DNA from: a bacterium
GTDB lineage: Bacteria > Pseudomonadota > Gammaproteobacteria > Burkholderiales > Methylophilaceae
NCBI GenBank assembly: GCA_027310505.1
Contig: DAIDAS010000196.1
Location: 1-8,655, forward strand
DNA: 8,655 nucleotides
Direction: 5' to 3'
The position numbers and the translations under genes were made by a program. The notes beneath the pieces are model-generated. The model was not told where the DNA came from. It saw nothing but the letters and a program-made list of their open reading frames with translations, and did not search any database. Shown piece by piece: positions 1 through 5,428 of this stretch (within the stretch, counting starts at the first letter, position 1; each line of letters opens with the position of its first letter).

Positions 1-573
1 GCCCTGGAGGCTGCTCGCGCTCTGATCCATGAGCAGCAGGGGCTGAGCCTGGGCGACCGTGAGCGCCTGCTGGGGTTCCTCGAAGGCGGAGGCAAGATGA
101 TTCTGGTCGAGCCGGAATACGTGCTGACGCCAGCTTCCAAGATGCCAGGTCTGGATGGACAGAAAATGTCCAAATCCTACAACAATACGATTTCGCTACG
201 CGAAGACCCGGACACCATTTCCAAAAAGATCCGCACCATGCCGACCGATCCGGCGCGCGTGCGCCGTACCGATCCGGGCGATCCGGCCAAGTGCCCCGTA
301 TGGCAACTGCACGAAATCTATTCGGACGAGCAGAAGCGCGAGTGGGTGCAGACCGGCTGCAAGGGTGCCTCCATCGGCTGCATCGAATGCAAGCAGCCGG
401 TGATTGATGCCGTGCTGGAAGAACTCAAGCCGATCCAGGGGCGCGCGGCGCAATACGCCGAAGATCCTACGCTGGTGAAGAACATCGTTGCCGATGGCTG
501 CGAAAAGGCGCGCAAGCTGGCTCGCGAAACCATGCGCGACGTGCGTGAAGCGATGGGCTTGTCTTACAGCTGA
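1..573 (+). CDS. trpS: Tryptophanyl-tRNA synthetase, C-terminal part (5' end outside window)
   Basis: Class I aminoacyl-tRNA synthetase that charges tRNA-Trp with tryptophan in the cytoplasm. The reading frame is open from base 1, so only the last 190 residues are present. The class I signature KMSKS is at 163-177, in the context GLDGQKMSKSYNNTI, which is typical of bacterial TrpS. The N-terminal HIGH-type motif and most of the Rossmann fold must lie upstream. The segment before KMSKS (EQQGLSLGDRERLLGFLEGG) resembles the insert seen in the longer, roughly 400-residue TrpS proteins of proteobacteria (recalled). Later motifs include MPTDPARVRRTDPGDP and a GCIECK segment, then a helical C-terminus ending in GLSYS. 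The stop codon TGA shares its A with the ATG of scpA (TGATG), suggesting translational coupling. Identification is secure. Confidence 0.96.
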   Translation, partial: ALEAARALIHEQQGLSLGDRERLLGFLEGGGKMILVEPEYVLTPASKMPGLDGQKMSKSYNNTISLREDPDTISKKIRTMPTDPARVRRTDPGDPAKCPVWQLHEIYSDEQKREWVQTGCKGASIGCIECKQPVIDAVLEELKPIQGRAAQYAEDPTLVKNIVADGCEKARKLARETMRDVREAMGLSYS

Positions 574-1349
574 TGTTACCCGCCGCCAGCGCCCGCATCC
601 ATGGAGAGCCCCTGGCAGAACTGCCGCAGGATCTCTACATCCCGCCGGATGCGCTGGAGGTCTATCTGGAAGCCTTCGAAGGCCCGCTGGATCTGCTGCT
701 GTACCTGATCCGCAAGCACAACCTGGATATCCTCGATATCCCCATGGCTGATCTTACGCGTCAGTACATGGAATACGTGGACAAGATGCGGGCGCGCAAC
801 CTGGAGCTGGCATCGGATTACCTGCTGATGTCGGCCATGCTGATCGAGATCAAGTCACGCATGCTGCTGCCCAAGCCGGAGGAGATCGAGCAGGAAGAAG
901 ACCCGCGTGCCGAACTGGTGCGTCGCCTGCTGGAATACGAATCCATGAAGCTGGCCAGCCAGCGGCTGGATGAATTGCCGCAGGTGGGGCGCGAGTTGCT
1001 GGTGGCGCAGGCTTATTACGAGCACATTCCGCAACAGCAGTTGCCGGGCGTGACCATGGACGACCTGCTCGCGGCGTGGCAGGAAGTGCTCAGGCGCGCC
1101 AGCCACTACGTGCACCACAAGGTCAGTCGCGAGGAGCTGTCGGTGCGCGAGCACATGAGCATGATTCTGCGCAAATTGAATGCCGAGCCGTTGCTCGAGT
1201 TCATCGCCTTGTTCGACGTGCGCGAAGGCCTGCCCAAGCTGGTGGTGTGTTTTCTCGCCATCCTCGAGCTGGCCCGCGAAGGGCTGGTCAGGCTGACGCA
1301 ACAGGCGGCTTTCGCGCCGATTTACGTACAGGCCGGGGAGGTGCTTTAA
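573..1349 (+). CDS. scpA: Segregation and condensation protein A (kleisin ScpA)
   Basis: Kleisin subunit of the bacterial SMC-ScpAB condensin, which links the two SMC head domains and helps organise and segregate the chromosome. The 258-residue protein has the diagnostic N-terminal block YLEAFEGPLDLLLYLIRKHN (residues about 31-50), followed by LDILDIPMADLTRQY and by ASDYLLMSAMLIEIKSRMLLP, which form the N-terminal SMC-binding helices. An acidic linker (EEIEQEEDPRAE) follows, and the C-terminal winged-helix segment (FIALFDVREGLPKLVVCFLAILEL) closes the protein. Length is normal for the family. The start is the ATG overlapping the trpS stop. No clear Shine-Dalgarno site precedes it, so translation probably depends on ribosomes finishing trpS. 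ScpB follows after 2 nt, as expected for partners of one complex. Confidence 0.95.
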   Translation: MLPAASARIHGEPLAELPQDLYIPPDALEVYLEAFEGPLDLLLYLIRKHNLDILDIPMADLTRQYMEYVDKMRARNLELASDYLLMSAMLIEIKSRMLLPKPEEIEQEEDPRAELVRRLLEYESMKLASQRLDELPQVGRELLVAQAYYEHIPQQQLPGVTMDDLLAAWQEVLRRASHYVHHKVSREELSVREHMSMILRKLNAEPLLEFIALFDVREGLPKLVVCFLAILELAREGLVRLTQQAAFAPIYVQAGEVL

Positions 1350-1351
1350 CC

Positions 1352-1897
1352 ATGTCCTCCGACATCCAGCAGTTGAAGAATGTGCTGGAAGCAGCATTGC
1401 TGACCAGCCACGAACCGCTTTCGCTGGATGAACTGGCGCGCCTGTTCGAGGAGCGCATGGAGCGCGCCACCTTGCGCATGCTGCTGGATGAGCTCAAGAC
1501 CGACTGGAACGGCCGCACGCTGGAACTGGTGCAGGTTGCCAGCGGATGGCGCTTCCAGGCCCGTGCCGAATATTCGCCATTCCTTGCGCGGCTCAATCCG
1601 GAGCGCCAGCAGCGCTACTCGCGCGCGGTGCTGGAAACACTAGCGATCATTGCCTACCGCCAGCCCGTGACCCGCGGCGATATCGAGGAAATTCGTGGGG
1701 TGGCGGTCAACCCCAACACCATCAAGACGCTGCAGGAACGCGGCTGGATCGATGTGGTGGGGCATCGTGAGGTTCCCGGAAGGCCGTCGTTGTTTGCCAC
1801 GACCAGGACGTTTCTGGATGACCTCAATTTACGTTCGCTCGCGGAACTACCCCCGCTGGAGCGCTTTCCCCAGCATGAAATACCGCTGGATTTATAA
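1352..1897 (+). CDS. scpB: Segregation and condensation protein B (ScpB)
   Basis: Second accessory subunit of SMC-ScpAB; ScpB dimers bind the central part of ScpA and modulate the SMC ATPase. The 181-residue protein has two winged-helix domains. The first is about residues 5-80 (LKNVLEAALLTSHEPLSLDE). The second holds the family signature VLETLAIIAYRQPVTRGDIE, followed by EIRGVAVNPNTIKTLQERGW and the wing VGHREVPGRPSLFATT. The frame is open well upstream inside scpA, but the ATG at 1352 is chosen because it starts the family-like sequence MSSDIQQLKNVLEAALL, lies 2 nt after the scpA stop, and has a GGGGAGG ribosome-binding site at 1335-1341. Together with ScpA this gives a complete ScpAB pair; the smc gene is not in the window. 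Confidence 0.95.
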   Translation: MSSDIQQLKNVLEAALLTSHEPLSLDELARLFEERMERATLRMLLDELKTDWNGRTLELVQVASGWRFQARAEYSPFLARLNPERQQRYSRAVLETLAIIAYRQPVTRGDIEEIRGVAVNPNTIKTLQERGWIDVVGHREVPGRPSLFATTRTFLDDLNLRSLAELPPLERFPQHEIPLDL

Positions 1898-1908
1898 GAA
1901 TTAGTGAA

Positions 1909-1974
1909 CCGCCAAGACGCCAGATGCGCCAAGAGATTCTATCTTTTTACTTGGTGCTCTTGACGTCTTGGCGG
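1909..1974. repeat. Long imperfect palindrome built of CGCCAAGA-type units
   Basis: The outer arms CCGCCAAGACG (1909-1919) and CGTCTTGGCGG (1964-1974) are perfect reverse complements. Pairing continues inward with a few mismatches and G-U pairs to 1933/1950, giving a stem of about 25 bp with a loop of about 16 nt (AT-rich, 1934-1949). Each arm contains reiterated 8-9-nt units starting CGCCA (at 1910, 1918 and 1927 in the left arm). It fills most of the 102-nt gap between scpB and rluB. It could fold as an RNA hairpin ending the scpB transcript or be a copy of a dispersed palindromic repeat. There is no T-tract immediately after the right arm, so a classical terminator is less likely. Confidence 0.8.
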
Positions 1975-1999
1975 CTAAACAGGTTTTAGGAGTTTTAAA

Positions 2000-3046
2000 A
2001 TGGCAAGACCTTTCAAGAAAGCCCCAACATCCCGCCCATCGCGGGCTTCCAGCCCCGATCAGCCACCACAGCGGTTACACAAGTTGCTGGCACTGGCCGG
2101 TCTCGGCTCGCGTCGCGACATGGAAGAGCTGATTGCCAGCGGTCGCATCACCATCAATGGCGAGGTCGCGCAGGTTGGGGCGGGCGTTACGCCCAATGAC
2201 GTGGTCAAGCTGGATCGCCGCATCCTGCATCTGCCGTTCGAGGCCGAGTTGCCGCGCGTGCTGCTATATCATAAACCGGAAGGCGAGATCGTCAGCCAGG
2301 ATGACCCCGAGAAGCGCGCTACCGTGTTCGACAAGCTGCCGCGCGTCCGTGGCGGGCGCTGGGTGGCGATCGGGCGGCTGGATATCAACACTTCCGGCCT
2401 GCTGATTTTTACCACTTCGGGTGAATTGGCCAACCATTTCATGCACCCGCGCTACGAAGTCGAGCGTGAATATGCGGTGCGTCTGATGGGCGAGCTGACT
2501 GAAGGACAGTTGCTGCAACTGACGCAGGGCGTGGAACTTGAAGACGGCATGGCCCAGTTCGACAGTATCCAGGATAAGGGCGGCGAAGGCGCCAACCATT
2601 GGTACGAAGTCATGCTGCGTGAGGGCCGCAACCGTGAAGTGCGCCGCCTGTTCGAGGCTCTTGGCTTGATGGTGAGTCGCCTGATGCGCATCCGCTTCGG
2701 ACCGGTCAATTTGCCGGCCAGGCTCAAGCGTGGCCAGATGCTGGAATTGCCGCCGAAGGAAGTCGCAGGCCTGCTGGAATGGGCCGGGCTGGCTGTGCCG
2801 CGCGCCCCGCAGCGCACGCAGAAGGAAAAAGAAAGCCTGGGCAAGACTTTTACACCCAAAGAGCGCAAGCCGGAAAGCCGGGCCAAAAGGCCGCTCGGCG
2901 ATGCGCCCAATGCCCCGCGTTCAAGTACTCCGGGGGCTCGCGCACCTTCCACAAAAACGCCGACAGCCAAGCGCCGTATTCGGGGTGATGGTATGACGCC
3001 ACCCGTTCAGCAGCGACGCAGCGACCGCAACCGCGGACGCGGCTAA
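2000..3046 (+). CDS. rluB: 23S rRNA pseudouridine synthase, RluB type
   Basis: RsuA-family pseudouridine synthase; the E. coli orthologue RluB isomerises U2605 of 23S rRNA. The 348-residue protein starts with a short disordered lead, then an S4 RNA-binding domain (about residues 24-70, RLHKLLALAGLGSRRDMEEL). The catalytic domain follows, with the RsuA-family motif GRLDINTSGLL at residues 125-135; Asp128 is the expected catalytic aspartate. Further conserved blocks are EGRNREVRRLFEALG (208-222) and RIRFGPV (230-236). From about residue 265 the protein becomes a low-complexity tail rich in Lys, Arg, Pro and Ser, a variable feature in betaproteobacterial RluB proteins (recalled). The ATG has an AGGAG ribosome-binding site at 1988-1992. 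No promoter was recognised in the short gap after the palindrome, so it may be read from the scp operon. Assignment as RluB rather than RluE or RsuA rests on overall similarity and the long basic tail. Confidence 0.9.
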   Translation: MARPFKKAPTSRPSRASSPDQPPQRLHKLLALAGLGSRRDMEELIASGRITINGEVAQVGAGVTPNDVVKLDRRILHLPFEAELPRVLLYHKPEGEIVSQDDPEKRATVFDKLPRVRGGRWVAIGRLDINTSGLLIFTTSGELANHFMHPRYEVEREYAVRLMGELTEGQLLQLTQGVELEDGMAQFDSIQDKGGEGANHWYEVMLREGRNREVRRLFEALGLMVSRLMRIRFGPVNLPARLKRGQMLELPPKEVAGLLEWAGLAVPRAPQRTQKEKESLGKTFTPKERKPESRAKRPLGDAPNAPRSSTPGARAPSTKTPTAKRRIRGDGMTPPVQQRRSDRNRGRG

Positions 3047-3057
3047 ATGCGCCATGA

Positions 3058-3079
3058 CCAGCCTGCAATTGCAGGCTGG
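3058..3079. terminator. Perfect 22-bp palindrome between convergent genes
   Basis: The half-site CCAGCCTGCAA is followed directly by its exact reverse complement TTGCAGGCTGG. It lies 11 nt after the rluB stop and 4 nt from the stop of the opposite-strand tautomerase gene. In RNA either strand can form a GC-rich stem of about 9 bp with an AAUU loop, so a shared two-way terminator is the simplest reading. Neither side has a U-tract, so termination efficiency is uncertain. Confidence 0.55.
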
Positions 3080-3083
3080 CTGG

Positions 3084-3449
3084 TTACGCTACAAACTGCG
3101 CGATGCCATCCCTGAACGACCAATCGATGTCGTGGTTTTCGGTGATGGTGATCAGCACATTCGCCGGATCGATCCCCGGGTTGCGCGCAAGGTTTTCCAC
3201 TGCCTTTTTGTAGAAGGCCAGTTTCGACTTGTTGGATTGGCCTGCGCGCATCACCAGATGCATCATCACGCGATCGCCTTCACGATTCTGCAGTTGCAGG
3301 CACTCGTGATCCAGCTGATGTATGACCTGGTAACGGTCATCTTCGGGAAACCCCATGGTTTCGATCACGGCGGCGTTGATGCCGTCCGCCACCGCCTTGA
3401 TGTAGGCCGGGGATTTGCCTTTCAGGATCGAGATCGTCACGAACGGCAT
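3084..3449 (-). CDS. Tautomerase-superfamily protein (MSAD-like, Pro1 type)
   Basis: Small protein of the 4-oxalocrotonate tautomerase/malonate semialdehyde decarboxylase superfamily, whose members use an N-terminal proline as catalytic base or acid. With the start at 3449 the product is 121 residues and begins MPFVTISILKGKSP, so Met removal exposes Pro1. The frame is open to an ATG at 3530, but that start lies inside the neighbouring gene and would bury Pro1; an AGGAG ribosome-binding site at 3456-3460 supports 3449. The blocks GFPEDDRYQVI and ITENHDIDWSFRDG match the recalled malonate semialdehyde decarboxylase of Pseudomonas pavonaceae, including its Asp37. The two arginines important there (73 and 75) appear replaced by Ala and Gln, so decarboxylase activity should not be assumed. 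It is the last gene of the MarR cassette, 41 nt after the SnoaL-like gene. Substrate unknown. Confidence 0.87.
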   Translation of the reverse strand: MPFVTISILKGKSPAYIKAVADGINAAVIETMGFPEDDRYQVIHQLDHECLQLQNREGDRVMMHLVMRAGQSNKSKLAFYKKAVENLARNPGIDPANVLITITENHDIDWSFRDGIAQFVA

Positions 3450-3490
3450 GCTGGGCTCCTTTCTTTCAGGAAAATCAGGGCTTCTTCGTA

Positions 3491-3886
3491 TCAGTTGGAA
3501 ACATTCCAGACATGGGAGCGGGTTAGCCATTTGCCATCGGCCCCTTTTTCGGCCACGCTCGTCAGGATTCCGCCAAACGAAGGCTTTTTGCCGTCTTGTT
3601 CAGCGCCGTTGGCACTCCATCGCGCGACCTGATACAGGATGCGATCGTCTCCTCCGGCATCGATGATCTCGATGGTATGGTTGTGGACGCCATTGTCGAC
3701 GAAACTTTTGAACAGCTTTTCAATTTCGACCCGACCGACCAGGGTCTGGCCGTTGCCGGGGGAGACCGTTGCGTTTTCTGCATAAAGGTTGGCCAGACCC
3801 TGTGTGTTGCCGCTGTTCAGGGCCTGGTTCCAGGTTGCGTTCAGGAATTCAAGGGTGGCCAGGGGTGGGGTGTTTGGGGTGCTCAT
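3491..3886 (-). CDS. SnoaL/DUF4440-like (NTF2-fold) protein
   Basis: A 131-residue protein with the pattern of the SnoaL/DUF4440 group of the NTF2-like superfamily, often annotated as SgcJ/EcaC family oxidoreductase. An N-terminal helix (LEFLNATWNQALNSGNTQGL) leads into LANLYAENATVSPGNGQTLVG. After a second helix (RVEIEKLFKSFVD) come the beta strands HTIEIIDAGGDDRILYQVAR and a C-terminal strand with KWLTRSHVWNVSN. These small cone-shaped domains act as enzymes (cyclases, isomerases, hydrolases) or as ligand binders; the fold does not say which. There is no signal peptide, so the product is probably cytoplasmic. The ATG has an AGGAAG ribosome-binding site at 3892-3897. It lies 49 nt after marR, and a repressor-type box sits 21 nt before its start, so it probably belongs to the MarR regulon with the downstream tautomerase. 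No specific function is claimed. Confidence 0.85.
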   Translation of the reverse strand: MSTPNTPPLATLEFLNATWNQALNSGNTQGLANLYAENATVSPGNGQTLVGRVEIEKLFKSFVDNGVHNHTIEIIDAGGDDRILYQVARWSANGAEQDGKKPSFGGILTSVAEKGADGKWLTRSHVWNVSN

Positions 3887-3906
3887 GCTGCTTCCTTTCG
3901 ATATTG

Positions 3907-3920
3907 ATTAGCGGGCTAAT
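3907..3920. promoter_or_regulatory. Predicted MarR operator upstream of the SnoaL-like gene
   Basis: ATTAGC-GG-GCTAAT is a perfect inverted repeat. On the minus strand the 15-mer TAATTAGCCCGCTAA differs at only one base from that in the marR promoter. It sits in the 49-nt gap between marR and the SnoaL-like gene. The -10-like hexamer CAATAT at 3901-3906 occupies the same position relative to the box as TATAAT does at marR, but the -35 region is poor, so any internal promoter would be weak. The box could also act as a roadblock on transcripts from marR. Confidence 0.72.
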
Positions 3921-3935
3921 TAAATGGGGAAAATT

Positions 3936-4439
3936 TTAGTCGAGTGCCGCGATGTTGGCTGTCAGCAGTTTCAGGGATGAAACTACATCATCGCGTTGTT
4001 GCTGGGTTAATACGGACATCAGCTGCCTGACTTTCCGGTAGTAGCCGGGCATGACTTCATCCAGTTTGGCCTGGCCTGCCGACGTCAGTTTGATCGTGAG
4101 TTTTCGGCGGTCGCTGGTGTCCGTCAGCCGCTGTACCAGGCCGTCGCGTTCGAGTCCATCGATTAAACCTGTCATGGTTGCCCGCGAGACACCGGCTTTT
4201 TCAGCGAGATCGGAAGGGGTCGAAGTCAGGTCGTCTTCGCGCATCAGCAGGATCAGTACCCACCACCGGCCTTGCAACAGCCCGTGTTTGCCGAGCAGGG
4301 CGTCGAGAGCGTCGGAAAGATCGGAACCCGCACGCAGAATGTTCAGAAAGGGCAGCACTGATGCCACTTCTGCATCAGGATACCTCGCGACGAATTTCTC
4401 GAGGATATTGGCGTCAGGAAGGTTTTTTAGCTGCAACAT
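3936..4439 (-). CDS. MarR-family transcriptional regulator
   Basis: Winged helix-turn-helix repressor of the MarR family, which usually binds a palindromic operator as a dimer and is released by small phenolic or other ligands. The 167-residue form starts MLQLKNLPDA. The DNA-binding core spans about residues 58-120: GRWWVLILLMREDD, then the recognition helix in AGVSRATMTGLIDGLERDG, then the wing DTSDRRKLTIKLT with the typical D-x-R pattern. The flanking helices form the dimer interface. An in-frame ATG 12 nt upstream (4451) overlaps the -10 box TATAAT and cannot be in a transcript from that promoter, so the ATG at 4439 is preferred, although no Shine-Dalgarno site is visible for either. It leads a probable operon with the SnoaL-like and tautomerase genes. 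Matching inverted repeats in its own promoter and before the next gene imply autorepression and local control. The ligand is unknown. Confidence 0.88.
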   Translation of the reverse strand: MLQLKNLPDANILEKFVARYPDAEVASVLPFLNILRAGSDLSDALDALLGKHGLLQGRWWVLILLMREDDLTSTPSDLAEKAGVSRATMTGLIDGLERDGLVQRLTDTSDRRKLTIKLTSAGQAKLDEVMPGYYRKVRQLMSVLTQQQRDDVVSSLKLLTANIAALD

Positions 4440-4449
4440 AATAAGGCGC

Positions 4450-4477
4450 ATTATAGTTAGCAGGCTAATTATGTCAA
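4450..4477 (-). promoter_or_regulatory. Near-consensus sigma70 promoter of marR
   Basis: On the minus strand, -35 TTGACA (4472-4477) and -10 TATAAT (4450-4455) are both exact consensus hexamers with a 16-nt spacer. Transcription is expected to start about 4442-4445, only a few bases before the preferred marR ATG at 4439. The predicted MarR operator occupies the spacer, the classical placement for blocking RNA polymerase. Confidence 0.85.
4457..4468. promoter_or_regulatory. Predicted MarR operator inside the marR promoter
   Basis: TTAGC-AG-GCTAA is a perfect inverted repeat with a 2-nt centre, lying wholly between the -35 and -10 hexamers of the marR promoter. A nearly identical box occurs at 3907-3920 before the next gene of the cassette. 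Two matching boxes flanking a MarR gene make autoregulation very likely. Confidence 0.82.
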
Positions 4478-4483
4478 TAGGCC

Positions 4484-4514
4484 CGATCCGACCAGATTCG
4501 GCGAGGTCGGATCG
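4484..4514. terminator. Hairpin after prmB, possible terminator
   Basis: CGATCCGACC (4484-4493) and GGTCGGATCG (4505-4514) are exact reverse complements, giving a 10-bp stem with an 11-nt loop. It lies 14 nt beyond the prmB stop on the minus strand and just before the marR promoter, the place expected for a transcript end. No U-run follows in the prmB direction, so it is a weak or non-canonical terminator. Confidence 0.5.
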
Positions 4515-4528
4515 CGTGGCTAAAGGGT

Positions 4529-5428
4529 TTAGAGCAGTTGCTCGCGGGTGAGCAGGAACACGAACTGATCGCCTGCGCTGACTTCCAGCCAGGTGAACGG
4601 CAATTCGGGGTAGGTGGCTTCCAGCACATCGCGGTTGTGGCCGATTTCAACGATCAGCAGGCCACCGGGGTTGAGGTGATCGGCGGCTTCGCGCAACAGC
4701 GTATGCGTGTGGTCGAGGCCGTTCACGCCGCTGGCGAGCGCAAGGTTGGGTTCCTGGCGGTACTCCTGCGGCAGGGCTTCCATGGAGGGCGCATCCACGT
4801 AGGGCGGATTGCTGATGATGATGTCGTAACACTTGCCCTGCAACGCTGACAGCATATCGGACTTGATCGGGTGGACGTGGCCTTCCAGGCCATAATCGCC
4901 GATATTCTTGCGCGCCACGGCAAGCGCGTCATCCGAAATGTCGATGGCATCCACTTCGGCATTGGGGAAGGCGAGCGCGGACAGAATCGCGAGACAACCG
5001 CTGCCGGTGCAGATGTCGGCTACGCTGACCACTTCTTCCGGGGTTTCGACCCACGGTGCAAGTTGTTCGCGAAGCAGTTCGGCGATGAACGAGCGCGGTA
5101 CGATCACGCGCTCATCCACGTAGAATTTGAAGTCGCCCAGCCACGCCTCCCGTACCAGGTAAGCGGTCGGAATGCGCTCGCTGACGCGGCGCGATATGAG
5201 GTGGAGGAGATGCCTGCGTTCGGTTTCGGTCAGCACGGCATCGAGGAAATTATCCAGCGTGTCGTGCGGCAGGTGCAGGGCGGCAAGGATCAGCCACACC
5301 GCTTCGTCGTAGCTGTTCTGTGCGCCATGGCCGAAAAAGATGCCGGATTCCTCAAAGCGGCTGACGGCAAAACGCAGCCAGTCGCGGAGGGTGAACAGTT
5401 CTTCTGCTGCGCGAGGGTAAAGGCTCAT
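4529..5428 (-). CDS. prmB: Ribosomal protein L3 N5-glutamine methyltransferase
   Basis: SAM-dependent methyltransferase that methylates a glutamine of ribosomal protein L3 (Gln150 in E. coli) and contributes to 50S assembly. The 299-residue protein has an N-terminal helical substrate-recognition domain (about 1-100), the PrmB-type segment VPRSFIAELL (110-119), the SAM-binding motif ADICTGSGCLAI (137-148), an acidic DAIDIS (160-165) after strand 2, and the catalytic NPPY (207-210) that binds the glutamine amide. The frame is open to 5497, but the ATG at 5428 is chosen because it overlaps the dapE stop as ATGA and gives the usual PrmB length. PrmC, which acts on release factors, shares NPPY but has a different N-terminal domain and lacks the PRS segment, so PrmB is favoured. 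It is the last gene of the dapD-yffB-dapE-prmB operon. Confidence 0.93.
   Translation of the reverse strand: MSLYPRAAEELFTLRDWLRFAVSRFEESGIFFGHGAQNSYDEAVWLILAALHLPHDTLDNFLDAVLTETERRHLLHLISRRVSERIPTAYLVREAWLGDFKFYVDERVIVPRSFIAELLREQLAPWVETPEEVVSVADICTGSGCLAILSALAFPNAEVDAIDISDDALAVARKNIGDYGLEGHVHPIKSDMLSALQGKCYDIIISNPPYVDAPSMEALPQEYRQEPNLALASGVNGLDHTHTLLREAADHLNPGGLLIVEIGHNRDVLEATYPELPFTWLEVSAGDQFVFLLTREQLL

Noticed and set aside
1076..1351. Upstream extension of the scpB frame inside scpA
   Set aside because: The extra residues are an arginine/alanine-rich shadow of scpA; the ATG at 1352 has a good ribosome-binding site and the family-like N-terminus.
1898..1999. CRISPR-like reading of the reiterated CGCCAAGA units
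   Set aside because: The units are only 8-9 nt, lack spacers, are arranged as two inverted arms, and there are no cas genes nearby.
3450..3530. Longer N-terminus for the tautomerase
   Set aside because: It overlaps the SnoaL-like gene and would bury the catalytic Pro1; the start at 3449 has an AGGAG site.
3084..4451. MarR cassette as an insertion carried by a mobile element
   Set aside because: No transposase, integrase, tRNA end or flanking direct repeat was seen; the palindromes at either side (3058-3079 and 4484-4514) differ in sequence from each other.
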